Below, one piece after another: positions 45,537 to 54,580 of a stretch of DNA of 64,000 nucleotides. The notes beneath the pieces are model-generated. The model was not told the DNA's origin and made no database searches. It worked only from the letters and a program-made list of their open reading frames with translations. The DNA lies in the NCBI RefSeq assembly GCF_900452515.1, contig NZ_UGNW01000001.1, positions 1,984,001 to 2,048,000 on the forward strand, written 5' to 3'. A program made the translations under genes and the position numbers. How positions within the stretch are numbered: the stretch's first letter is position 1; each line of letters begins with the position of its first letter. Source of the DNA: Legionella birminghamensis (GTDB lineage Bacteria > Pseudomonadota > Gammaproteobacteria > Legionellales > Legionellaceae).

Positions 45537-46352
45537 ATGAAACGAATCATAACTCTCTTAATTGCCTTTATTCTCTCTCCGCTTTCGTTTAGCCAACCAA
45601 CACTAGAGTTGGTTAATCAAGGTAAATCAGTTACTCTTGATGAAGCACAATTGAGAAAAATCGGTATTCATGAGGTTGAAATAGTTGATAGCCCGGCCTA
45701 CCCTAAGCGGGAAATGCATTATCAAGCTGTTAAATTATGCGATTTACTACGCTCTTATAAGGTTAACCCCAACTATGTCATTGAATTTGTGGCGATTGAT
45801 GACTTTTCGGTCTTCATCCCAGCCCGACTTGTTACCCAATGTGAAGCAAACAATCCTGTTGCTTATCTTGCCATTGAACCCGATACTCGATGGCCAGAAC
45901 TGATCAAACATCCAGGCACAACAGCAGGCCCTTATTTTCTGATTTGGTCTGTTCCGGAGGGTTCGCATATCTCAAGGGAATATTGGGCCTGGAGTCTTAA
46001 CAAAATAGTCATACGGGAATCAATCGGTTCCTTGCTGATAGCCCCCCCTGAAAACGTACCGGATAATCAAAAAAAATCCATATTAAATGGATACCAGCTT
46101 TATATCAGCCATTGCGCATCCTGTCACAAAATCAACAAAATTGGGCAAGGAAAGCTTGGCCCGGATTTAGGCGGCAATGGGAATCCTTTGGTCATATACC
46201 CCGATATTGCCACTTTAAAAAAATTCATACGTAATCCGGCCTCAGTCAGATTCGTGCCTAAAAGCCAGATGTCTGGCGCAACTGGCTTAAATGATTCAGA
46301 TTTAAATGATTTGATTGCGTACTTTGCATTTTTGAAAGAAACACAAAAATAA
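45537..46352 (+). CDS. Periplasmic c-type cytochrome with N-terminal oxidoreductase-like domain
   Basis: A 271-residue exported protein. MKRIITLLIAFILSPLSFS is a signal peptide. Residues about 22-165 resemble the molybdopterin-oxidoreductase-like fold (VKLCDLLRSY, AYLAIEP, GPYFLIWS), without a visible cofactor Cys of the sulfite oxidase type. Residues about 180-271 are a class I cytochrome c with heme motif CASCH (C193-H197) and a probable axial Met in KSQMSGA. It is likely a periplasmic electron carrier. Its partner is not evident from neighbours. It stands alone, followed by a stable hairpin. Confidence 0.75.
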   Translation: MKRIITLLIAFILSPLSFSQPTLELVNQGKSVTLDEAQLRKIGIHEVEIVDSPAYPKREMHYQAVKLCDLLRSYKVNPNYVIEFVAIDDFSVFIPARLVTQCEANNPVAYLAIEPDTRWPELIKHPGTTAGPYFLIWSVPEGSHISREYWAWSLNKIVIRESIGSLLIAPPENVPDNQKKSILNGYQLYISHCASCHKINKIGQGKLGPDLGGNGNPLVIYPDIATLKKFIRNPASVRFVPKSQMSGATGLNDSDLNDLIAYFAFLKETQK

Positions 46353-46357
46353 TATAT

Positions 46358-46390
46358 TAAGCTCTATCGCTGTCAAGGCGATAGAGCTTA
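46358..46390. terminator. Intergenic hairpin, probable bidirectional terminator
   Basis: TAAGCTCTATCGC and GCGATAGAGCTTA form a perfect 13-bp stem with a 7-base loop. On the minus strand it is followed by an AT-rich stretch with a T run, suiting termination after the queD-like gene. On the plus strand the T run is poor. Confidence 0.6.
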
Positions 46391-46440
46391 GTCTGATTGT
46401 CAAAGCTCAATTGTTTCAAGTAAGGTAAAGTTATCGATTC

Positions 46441-46899
46441 CTAGCGATACTGCTGTAGATTTTCTTTTTCGAGTTCAAATATACCTGAGTTCTTTTCATT
46501 TTCGCGTGTCTCAACCCGAAAGCAATAAACTCTTCCATCAGTTTTTTGATCCAGATATTCATTCATTTTTTGATGAAGAAACTCTGAAGTGCCCTCCATG
46601 CCAACGTTTTCCAGCACTCTTAACCTGATTATCCCCTTTTTATCCAATTCACGAAAAAGCGGTAATTCAGGATCATTACTATTAATCAAACAGGAATGAT
46701 CAAAATAGTCATCTAAAAATGTTTTGAACTCTTTAAAGGCTCCAAAATCCATTACCCATGATTTGTCATCAAGACTCGTGGCCTTAAACCAAAATGTGAA
46801 CTCACGGGAATAACCATGGACTAGACGACAGTGCCCTGTGTCCTTCCATTGTCTGTGGGCACAAGGATAACCAATAAATTTTTTTGTAGAAATATACAT
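46441..46899 (-). CDS. 6-pyruvoyl-tetrahydropterin synthase / QueD family protein
   Basis: A 152-residue T-fold protein. AHRQW (H15), the Cys24 and H28 in HCRLVHGYS, VMDFGAFKEFK and DHSCLIN follow the PTPS/QueD order. In QueD the zinc is held by three His; the position of the third is Tyr30 here (HGYS instead of HGHS). FRVETRENEKN holds the C-terminal Glu. QueD makes 6-carboxytetrahydropterin for queuosine from the product of GTP cyclohydrolase I. The upstream folE gene, 53 bases away on the same strand, supplies that substrate. The frame is open to a GTG at 46908, but the ATG at 46899 has AAGGTG ahead. Confidence 0.8.
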   Translation of the reverse strand: MYISTKKFIGYPCAHRQWKDTGHCRLVHGYSREFTFWFKATSLDDKSWVMDFGAFKEFKTFLDDYFDHSCLINSNDPELPLFRELDKKGIIRLRVLENVGMEGTSEFLHQKMNEYLDQKTDGRVYCFRVETRENEKNSGIFELEKENLQQYR

Positions 46900-46952
46900 T
46901 GTTAGCACCTTGTTGTTTTTGTTAAATTTAATGTGTGGCCAATACCATCAAT

Positions 46953-47567
46953 CTATAGTTTTCGCGTGATCTGTTCATTAAATTCTTTTCTCCGCTCAGG
47001 ATCAGTTTCCAATACACCCATAAAATGAGAAGTCACCATATGGGGATTCTTTTTGTTAACACCGCGGGCAACCATGCATAAATGCTGGCACTCAACCATC
47101 ACACCCACGCCTTTTGGATTCAAATACTTTTGTATTGCTTCAGCAATTTGTACTGTTAATTGCTCCTGAATCTGTAGCCGGCGTGAAAAACATTCCGCAA
47201 GTCTGGCCAATTTGGATAATCCCACTACTTTCGTATCAGGTATATAACCGATATGCACTTGACCATAAAACGGCAGCATATGATGTTCACACATCGAAAA
47301 TATCTCGATATCGCGCAGTATAACCAGCTGGCTGTACTTCTTGTCATTGGAAAAACAGGTACTTAATATTTTTTCCGGGTCAATAAAGTATCCTTCATAT
47401 AATTCTTTCCAGCTCTCGAAAACTCTTCTGGGGGTATCAACTAAACCCTCCCTCCCTGTCTCCTCACCGATAAGTTGCAGCATGCGAGTAATGACATTTT
47501 TAGCCTCCTGTTCATCGTCTTTTTGTTTTTCTTGAATAATGTCAATTAAATATTTATTTGCTTGCAT
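46953..47567 (-). CDS. folE: GTP cyclohydrolase I FolE
   Basis: A 204-residue T-fold enzyme converting GTP to dihydroneopterin triphosphate, the entry to folate and queuosine. Zinc ligands are visible in MCEHHMLPFYG and CQHLCMVARGV, with the GLSKLARL and TSHFMGVL segments also conserved. It is of normal length and probably co-transcribed with the QueD-like gene. Confidence 0.95.
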   Translation of the reverse strand: MQANKYLIDIIQEKQKDDEQEAKNVITRMLQLIGEETGREGLVDTPRRVFESWKELYEGYFIDPEKILSTCFSNDKKYSQLVILRDIEIFSMCEHHMLPFYGQVHIGYIPDTKVVGLSKLARLAECFSRRLQIQEQLTVQIAEAIQKYLNPKGVGVMVECQHLCMVARGVNKKNPHMVTSHFMGVLETDPERRKEFNEQITRKL

Positions 47568-47776
47568 CGTATTTGTTCCTCCAAGAGTCTCAGTCTAAGT
47601 TTAGTCCATTGATTCTGAAAATGTAATTTTTTGGCTAAAATGATATTTTTTTGAACACATTAACAATCGGAATGCCCTGTGCATAAAATTGAGGAAAGAC
47701 CTATTATTCAAATATACGGCCTCTAATCTCATGCGCGAATTTGACAATAAGTCTTTAATGAATGGGGAAATCAGGT

Positions 47777-48976
47777 ATGGATGCATTGATGCTTTTTTTT
47801 AGAAAGATCTCTATTGCCGGGTACTTTGTAGCCGTGATTACCCTGTTTACCAGGATAGGTTTTTTCATGTCGCTGCAATTTTTATCGATCTATTTAACAA
47901 AAGAAAATCTGTTTAGTCCCAGTAAAATAGGGATAATTATCGGGGTTTCAGGGTTGATTTTCTGCCTTTTTGGCTTAATCAATGGGGCTTTAATTGATCG
48001 GTATGGCTCAAAAATCCTGCTCGTGATCTCCCTCATTCTTGCAGGATTCTGCTATTTTGCACTGGCTTTAAACATCCGTCTTTTTATGGCCCTTGTCCTC
48101 GTTAATGGAATATTAGGTTGGCTGCGCTCCATCATCGATATCAGTTCTATGTCTGTAGCAGTCAATAATACCCCTGATGAGCACCTGGCTGCAGTTTACA
48201 GTGCCCGGTTTATTGCACTGAATTTAGGCCTGGTCCTGGGACCAGTTATTGGTGCTGCTTTTGCAGGTAATAAATCCTTATTCATTTTTTATCTTGCTGG
48301 TATCATCCATATTTCGCTAGGTGCGTGTTTGTTGTTGTTCAGGGCTAATTTATTCTCCCCTAAAGCCCCAGGCGTTTCGAGCGTTGGCAACCGTAAGCTT
48401 TCGATGTTCTTTAAGAACAGAATGCTAGTGAACATTACAGTGATTAACTGTTTTATCTGGGTGCTGGTCTCGCAGATAGATTCAACAATACCGCAAATTG
48501 TTACCCGAACAGTAGACCATCCTGCCCAATTAATGAGCCAACTGCTTGTAGTTAATGCCATAATATGCATATTCTTTCAACATTCTGTGGCTAATTGGTC
48601 AACAAAACACTCGCTGGCTAAATGCGGCATTTTGGGCTGTTTTCTCTTTTCATTGGCCTATGCACTTCTGGCCTGGTCATTTTCTACAGTTATCGCGATT
48701 TTGGGTATCATTTGCTTCGGTTTTGCCCAGCTATTTACCTGGTCATTGAATAATCTGCTGATACTTCGTATTACACCCAGGAACAAGGTAGGAATATACA
48801 GCGGTGTAGCCAATTTATCACTACTTGGCCTATCCATAGGCCCCGTCCTGGGAGGAATAAGTCTGCAATATTTAGGTTCCTTCTTCACATTATCCTTGAT
48901 GGGGGTATTCTCATTGCTTATTGCCATTGCTTATTTTTTCCTAATCCCTGCCAAGATAGATATTATAGAGAAATAA
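47777..48976 (+). CDS. MFS transporter
   Basis: A protein of about 399 residues with twelve predicted spans. The A-like loop motif GALIDRYGSK between spans 2 and 3 and the GPVIGAAFAG motif-C-like segment in span 5 mark the drug:proton antiporter-type MFS. Substrate is unknown. The start at 47777, with GGGGA eight bases ahead, is preferred over the ATG at 47762. It is convergent with the large gene after it, 15 bases away. Confidence 0.82.
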   Translation: MDALMLFFRKISIAGYFVAVITLFTRIGFFMSLQFLSIYLTKENLFSPSKIGIIIGVSGLIFCLFGLINGALIDRYGSKILLVISLILAGFCYFALALNIRLFMALVLVNGILGWLRSIIDISSMSVAVNNTPDEHLAAVYSARFIALNLGLVLGPVIGAAFAGNKSLFIFYLAGIIHISLGACLLLFRANLFSPKAPGVSSVGNRKLSMFFKNRMLVNITVINCFIWVLVSQIDSTIPQIVTRTVDHPAQLMSQLLVVNAIICIFFQHSVANWSTKHSLAKCGILGCFLFSLAYALLAWSFSTVIAILGIICFGFAQLFTWSLNNLLILRITPRNKVGIYSGVANLSLLGLSIGPVLGGISLQYLGSFFTLSLMGVFSLLIAIAYFFLIPAKIDIIEK

Positions 48977-48991
48977 ATCTTCCTTGATTGC

Positions 48992-51900
48992 TTATTTTTT
49001 ACATGAATGAGCCACTTGTAAAACATCATCCCTGCCATCTTTATCACTGTTTGCAAAAAATCGACTCCTATTCATCGCATCAGAAGGCTGAGGGATGGAT
49101 GGCCGCTTATTGTATGCCTGACGATGGGTTAATAGGATTAAATCATCCAATTCTTTTTCACCCATTAATTCCTTCAGGAATGTGCGATTTACCTGAGTTA
49201 AACCCATGCCGCCAGGCAATAAAAGAAACCGCTCAAACAAGCTGACCTCACGATTTGATTGCTTGCACCATGTCCGCCTTAGCAATTCCTCCTTCGTAAA
49301 TAGATGCTTATATTCGTCCCAATCCTGCTTGAGCAACTGATGTCCCTCTGCCGTAGAACATAGCCAAACAAAAAAATCCCTTTCCCCCTCGGGACTAAGT
49401 TGTCGGGAAAAATAAGCCCAGTGCTTCTGGATCATTGCCCTTCCTTGTTTGGTAGCCAAAAGACTGTCCAGTGGGGTTATCGATAAGCCCGCAGAATTTG
49501 TGGTGGTTCTTAATAAATTTTGCTCTCTCAGCAAAGGCTCAAAAAAATCCCAGTGCTGCTCTAGCAATTCCAGCCCGGCTGTTTTATTAAATAGTGAATG
49601 CAATACACACACGCCCTTATCATCACATTCACCCGTAACTGTCTGTTGCAATACCTCTGCCGTAATGAAAGATTGGAAAAAATCCCAGTGGGATTGAATG
49701 AGATCAATACCCTCGTTTATTCTGAAAAGCCAATATAAAGAGCCTACGCCTGCGCAGGGGCCTTCCCCTTTCTCCGCCATATGCAGGTTCTTTCGTGTAA
49801 GCAGTGGGGCAAAATCCTCCCAATGGGAGGCTATGGTTTTAATGCCATTAGTGTGGCAGCATAAATAATGAAGCGCTGTTACACTATTATCCAAAAAATG
49901 CTCGCTTAAATGATCTTCCGTCAGGTAGGGGCGGAAATCAGCCCAGTGTTTATTTAATAAAGCGATACCCTCACGCCTGTCTGGGCCAGACACTAAATGG
50001 AGAATGCAACTATATCCCGAGGAAGGACGAACAGGATTATGCCTCGGCATAAAACTTTGCTTATTGATAAACTGTCTGAAAAAATCCCATTCCTGATCGA
50101 GAAGTTCAATGCCTTCCCGGGTAGAACTTAGGCCGAATAAAATATCACTGCTGATCTTGTTATCCGGGCTCTGAAATTCCTGAAGAAATAATGAGGCAAA
50201 ATGCGGCCAGCGCTTTTTAATTAACTCTACACCCTCTTTGTTTTTAGTAACCAGGTGGACAAAAATTGAGGCATCCTTTTCGTTGCCTGAATGTCTAAAA
50301 ATCTCATCCGTTAATAAGAACTCAAAAAAATCCCAGTGTTTGTCCAGCAAATTGAGCCCTTCCTTTGAAGAACACAAACGCACAAGCGGACTACATCCCT
50401 GATGGTTAGTATTCGTCCCCGTTACTTTTTGATACAACAGCTCTTTTGTAATCAATGGCTTAAAATGAGCCCAATACCGGTCCATGATTTTTATGTTGGC
50501 AGTGTTTGAGCATAAACCATAAAATGGCGTAGCCCCTGAACTATACCCATCAGTGGATTTTATATGCAAAGCTTCTTTGGTAACGAACCCTATGATATCT
50601 TTCCATATGTTATTTAAATTTTCGTCTTCGTAGGGTTTACGGAGACAGAGGATAAAAAAAGGTGTGAGTCCTTCTGTATTCTGTTTATGAAGTAAGGTCT
50701 TATCGATGCGTGATCTGAAGAAATCCCATCGTTCACTGACAATGGCGCTAGCAACAATAAAGAGGTACAGGAGGTTCGCTCCTTTATACCAAAGAACATT
50801 GTTTGTTAACTCCAGGGCCAGGAGTTCCGGGGTAATGATGGTTGAAAACCGATCCCATTCCACTTGCAATATTGAAACCCAAGCCCTGAAAAAACTGACA
50901 AGATTATCTGCGTGAGTTTGCTTTGTAAGGCCTTGAATCAGGGCTTGATACATAATTGGACAGGAAAGCTTGGACTGAAAATAATGCTGCCATTCCTTAA
51001 TCTTTCCTTGTTCCATAACCGATATCAGCTTATCGACAATTTTTTGCTGTAGAGGGGACACGTTCAGTATGCTGTTTTTGGCGGGCTTAGGGCCTTGAGT
51101 GACTATTTTTTTCTCATTATTTACAGCCTTGGGCTGCAGGGAGAGCGCTGCCGTAGTTCTTGGTTCCGCAGCTGCTTTCTTCCTGGAGCGCTTTTTTTTC
51201 TTCTTCTTTGGGCAAGCTTCGCTTGTTTGCTCCTCAGCAGCTGGATTTGGCTCTGGTTTTGGCTCCGCCTTTATTTCAGGCTCAGGCCGGGCTTGCGCTT
51301 CGATTTTTTCGGGAACTAACTTTTGTGCGATTAGAAAGGACTCGAAATCGGACTGCGGTATTTTATCCTTCAAGCATTGCCTGAAGATATTTTCGGCAAT
51401 CTCCGTATTGCCTTCTTCATATTGGCGGCGGGCTTCCTGCGTCCAGTCGGCCAATCGCTCAGCCTCTGTTTTGGGGGCTTTATCCTGCACAGGCAACTCA
51501 GCGGCTTTTATTCCCTTTTTAAAAAACCGGGTCAGATTCCTGGTGACATGCTTCTCTGGCTGGTCAATGTATAAGTCCGCGGTCGAACGGGTACAACTGG
51601 TAAAAAACTTGTTGAATGGAGGGCCAAATTGATCTTCTTCACAACCCTCTTTGGCACGGTTGGTCAGGCAATTTAACTCCTCATCCGACAGGCCATTGAT
51701 TTTTTTATTCGCCTCATAGCAAAGCTCGTCATCGAGCATGCGGTAGAGCAGCACTTTCTTATATTCGAGCCCTTTGATTTGTTCGGGAGTAAAAATCAGG
51801 GCGGATCCGTATTTACGACGCGCCTCTTCAACGTATTGGGGCAGGGTTATGATTGCAAAATCACTTTCCTTTGCCGCTTCTTTTAAGCGTTCAAACTCTT

Positions 51901-53392
51901 CTTCCTTGTCTACCCAGACCACCGTACCAGGGATTTTTTCCTGCTCCGGAGAAGGGATAATCTCGGCTTGCTCGAGCTTGTCGGCACGGCCGCCAACCAG
52001 CCAGTTTTTAAGGCGGATAACTCTATTGGCAAAATGGACAACATTTGCGGGGCAGCGGTAGGAGTGGGGCAATTCGATATGCTTTGCATTGGCACCCATT
52101 AAACCCAGCAGATAGGGGCGCTTGGACTTATTATCAAAGAGGCTTTGATGCGTATCCATCAGATAGCATACCTTCTTTTCCTTTGCCAGATGCAGTATTT
52201 CCTTCAAGGGTAATCGCGATAAATCCTGCGCTTCATCAACCACCACTGAATGGTATTTTTCTTCCTCTTTTAGGTCGAGAAAGTCAAAATTAACCAGTTC
52301 GCTGCCGTCAAGATGATTGAGATAGGCTTTGTAGGCGCGGTAGATCCAAAGTCTGTCCTCTTCATTTTTGTAAATACTCTGTTTCTTGCCCAGCTTGATA
52401 TATTCTTTTTTTTTGTAACCCGACAGCAAGCGAAACTCCTGGTAAATCGTCTGCTGATTTTTTAAAAACCCATCCAGTTTCAGGAAGGGATCATCCTGGG
52501 TTTTGCCTTTTTTACCCTTGGTGTTCGCCATGCTGGGTTTGAGTTCATTTCTTCGGTCACTGACATACTTTTTAAACCAGTGTTCAAATTCCAGTTTGGT
52601 GCAGACTGTCCGGTCTTTTACATACTCGGCACGGCTTTCCGCCGCCTGCATGGCATAGGTTTTAAACTCAACCCGCCTTTGCATGTCCGGGGGAAGCTCA
52701 AGTGATCCCCAAATGGCCTGCATCTCTTTTAACAAACGGGGGGATTCTGTCAAGTAAAGGATCTTTTCCTCAGATCCCTCAGGCAGCTGCGCTGCCAATT
52801 GCCGCAGCATGGAAATGGCCACGCAGGATTTACCAGAGCCCGGTGCACCGCTGACGACAAGGGGCAAGCCCGATTGCAAAACGGATTGCTGGCTTAAATT
52901 CAGGCGGATGAATTGCTGGTTATAATAATCCAGGATGACTGGCTCGGGCTTGCCGGCAGGGGGCTTAGGCGACTGCGCGGCTGCAGCCTCTTCCGCCATC
53001 ATTTCGCGAATGCGTTTTTCAATGGACTCTTTATTTTTGACGAGATAATTCTTTACACCATTTTTATCATTATAAGCAGGCGATTTTTTATATTCATGCC
53101 ATTCGGCTGCATCGATGACCAACAGATTGTTTTGACCGTCGAGCTCGTAATTCGTTAATAAAATTCTATCCGCATCGTTTAAACGCGCGCTCGCCAAATC
53201 ATCCCGTAATTTTTCATAATTCGTTCCATGAGTTCCATTGTTTAATAAAGCCTTGACAGCCTCTATTATCTTTTTCTCATCCTTGGAATAGCGGTCAAAA
53301 ACCTTTCTGTCTATTAAAGCCCTTCTCCAGAAAAGGCCTTTGGATCTATTTCTTGGCATGTGATCACTTAAATCAACCTGAATGGTCTTCAA
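48992..53392 (-). CDS. Giant SF1 helicase-like protein with C-terminal WxxF repeats
   Basis: A 1466-residue protein with no known family name to me. Residues 1-125 include a RelE-like stretch (KLRDDL, RLNDADRIL, IDAAEWHEY). Residues 150-640 hold a UvrD-type SF1 ATPase core: GAPGSGKS (182-189, Walker A), VVVDEAQD (386-390, Walker B), ELPHSYRCPAN, QIKGLEY and SCTRSTADLY (motif VI, near 600). Then comes a TPR-like stretch, a Lys-rich linker (about 732) and about 13 repeats from 845 to 1360, each centred on HWDFF or a variant (WDRF, WAHF, WPHF, WADF, WEDF, WAYF, WDEY) with EGIELL before and Thr/Leu-rich helices after. It has no signal peptide. It stands alone between repeats and an MFS gene. An effector role is possible but unproven. 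Confidence 0.75.
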   Translation of the reverse strand: MKTIQVDLSDHMPRNRSKGLFWRRALIDRKVFDRYSKDEKKIIEAVKALLNNGTHGTNYEKLRDDLASARLNDADRILLTNYELDGQNNLLVIDAAEWHEYKKSPAYNDKNGVKNYLVKNKESIEKRIREMMAEEAAAAQSPKPPAGKPEPVILDYYNQQFIRLNLSQQSVLQSGLPLVVSGAPGSGKSCVAISMLRQLAAQLPEGSEEKILYLTESPRLLKEMQAIWGSLELPPDMQRRVEFKTYAMQAAESRAEYVKDRTVCTKLEFEHWFKKYVSDRRNELKPSMANTKGKKGKTQDDPFLKLDGFLKNQQTIYQEFRLLSGYKKKEYIKLGKKQSIYKNEEDRLWIYRAYKAYLNHLDGSELVNFDFLDLKEEEKYHSVVVDEAQDLSRLPLKEILHLAKEKKVCYLMDTHQSLFDNKSKRPYLLGLMGANAKHIELPHSYRCPANVVHFANRVIRLKNWLVGGRADKLEQAEIIPSPEQEKIPGTVVWVDKEEEFERLKEAAKESDFAIITLPQYVEEARRKYGSALIFTPEQIKGLEYKKVLLYRMLDDELCYEANKKINGLSDEELNCLTNRAKEGCEEDQFGPPFNKFFTSCTRSTADLYIDQPEKHVTRNLTRFFKKGIKAAELPVQDKAPKTEAERLADWTQEARRQYEEGNTEIAENIFRQCLKDKIPQSDFESFLIAQKLVPEKIEAQARPEPEIKAEPKPEPNPAAEEQTSEACPKKKKKKRSRKKAAAEPRTTAALSLQPKAVNNEKKIVTQGPKPAKNSILNVSPLQQKIVDKLISVMEQGKIKEWQHYFQSKLSCPIMYQALIQGLTKQTHADNLVSFFRAWVSILQVEWDRFSTIITPELLALELTNNVLWYKGANLLYLFIVASAIVSERWDFFRSRIDKTLLHKQNTEGLTPFFILCLRKPYEDENLNNIWKDIIGFVTKEALHIKSTDGYSSGATPFYGLCSNTANIKIMDRYWAHFKPLITKELLYQKVTGTNTNHQGCSPLVRLCSSKEGLNLLDKHWDFFEFLLTDEIFRHSGNEKDASIFVHLVTKNKEGVELIKKRWPHFASLFLQEFQSPDNKISSDILFGLSSTREGIELLDQEWDFFRQFINKQSFMPRHNPVRPSSGYSCILHLVSGPDRREGIALLNKHWADFRPYLTEDHLSEHFLDNSVTALHYLCCHTNGIKTIASHWEDFAPLLTRKNLHMAEKGEGPCAGVGSLYWLFRINEGIDLIQSHWDFFQSFITAEVLQQTVTGECDDKGVCVLHSLFNKTAGLELLEQHWDFFEPLLREQNLLRTTTNSAGLSITPLDSLLATKQGRAMIQKHWAYFSRQLSPEGERDFFVWLCSTAEGHQLLKQDWDEYKHLFTKEELLRRTWCKQSNREVSLFERFLLLPGGMGLTQVNRTFLKELMGEKELDDLILLTHRQAYNKRPSIPQPSDAMNRSRFFANSDKDGRDDVLQVAHSCKK

Positions 53393-53600
53393 TTATACAA
53401 TACGAGTGATTTAAATAAAGGGATCTCTTCCTGCAAGGGGTTATGGATTGGCAATTGAGCCTTAGACTTTGCGTTTAAATTTATTCGTTATGGACCTGCT
53501 ATTTGCCGTTTATCCAGCGATTGTGGTTTCCGGTGCGGCCAAACCGTTCGGCCTGAGATAGAAGCTGAAGTTTAGCTGTCTAAATTGTGAGGATCACTCA

Positions 53601-53662
53601 GGCATGGGCCCCGCGGTCGCTGCCGCGGGGATTCGATGCATTTATGTAGATAGCTATGGGTC
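53601..53662. repeat. Composite palindromic repeat, right-end fragment (copy E)
   Basis: GGCATGGGCCCCGCGGTCGC, the GCCGCGGGG arm partner, then GATTCGATGCATTTATGTAG and ATAGCTATGGG, which is the right terminal repeat. A further arm half follows at about 53663-53675. The left half is only weakly recognisable in 53560-53600. It occupies the gap 53393-53748, in which I see no gene. Confidence 0.7.
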
Positions 53663-53748
53663 GCAGCCGCGGGATTCAGAATAGGAAAACATTTATGTAG
53701 CTCATTCTGGCTCCGTTCTGGGATGCTTCGCTATGCCGCAATGACGGG

Positions 53749-54495
53749 TTAAGCGAGATAAGTTACGTTAAAAAGCACGCCATGGGTATAGAGATGATCT
53801 AGTTGGAGGCCAGTATTCATTGTTTGCCCCGCCGCGCGTCCAAGCTCGCTTTTACCCCAGTCTGCGAACTCATATCCCACGCCAACCTGGAAATGCTCAT
53901 TCAGGCTTTTTTGTATGCCAGCACCCAATGTATAGGCAAAAGTCGTTTTGGTATGATTTGCAAAATCAGCATTGGGGACGGCTTCAAAAATAGTGGGTAC
54001 GTTTTCGAAAGAAAAAGCACGGTTAAACCCGACACCCACGCTGCCGCTAATATAGGGCATAACCATATAGCCTTTATCCAGCAATAACTTGCCCTTTGCT
54101 GCAATGCGGTTGTGTCTGATTTTGTAGCTATAGGTGTAATTATTGAAAGTCGGATCAGCATCATCCCATATATCGCCATGCAGCTTAATTCTGCTGTAGG
54201 TAGCGAGTTCGATACCTAATTGGCCGGCTAATTGGTCAGATAAAGTTTTCTGAACACCAAAAAATAATTCTGCTACCCCAACAGCCTTAGTTGATTTTCT
54301 GGCCACATAGGTTTTTTCAATCTCGGGTGCCAGAAAAAAAGTTTGGGTATCGCCGCCTCTTGCCCAGGCTGGACCGATGCTGAACGAACTGACCCAAGTC
54401 CAATCTTTTACGGCTACTTCACCCATGGTACCAGCAACAGACTGGCCAGCAAAAAGACAGGTTGTGATCGCCAATAAAGCTGAATGTTTTTTCAT
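53749..54495 (-). CDS. Outer-membrane beta-barrel protein (paralogue 2)
   Basis: A 248-residue exported protein with signal peptide MKKHSALLAITTCLFAGQSVA (quoted in part). It shares DGDIWEDADP-like (GDIWDDADPTFNNYTY), PYISGSVGVGFN and GYEFADWGKSELGRAAGQT with the protein at 23167-23910 and aligns over its full length. The C-terminal strand TYLA is weakly aromatic. The frame is open to 54549, but the ATG at 54495 has AAGGA upstream and begins the signal peptide. It is divergent from the PnuC-like gene. Confidence 0.82.
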   Translation of the reverse strand: MKKHSALLAITTCLFAGQSVAGTMGEVAVKDWTWVSSFSIGPAWARGGDTQTFFLAPEIEKTYVARKSTKAVGVAELFFGVQKTLSDQLAGQLGIELATYSRIKLHGDIWDDADPTFNNYTYSYKIRHNRIAAKGKLLLDKGYMVMPYISGSVGVGFNRAFSFENVPTIFEAVPNADFANHTKTTFAYTLGAGIQKSLNEHFQVGVGYEFADWGKSELGRAAGQTMNTGLQLDHLYTHGVLFNVTYLA

Positions 54496-54580
54496 GCGGT
54501 TTCCTTGCTCAAAAATATTTATATAAGTTAATACATAATCCTTTATCATTCAATGTTATAATGCTGCAAAGCATTAATGA

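Noticed and set aside
51099-51632. 177-codon open frame antisense to the giant helicase-like gene
   Set aside because: It has a hydrophobic, low-complexity translation (Phe/Ser-rich) produced by the Lys/Glu-rich coding strand, with no family match.
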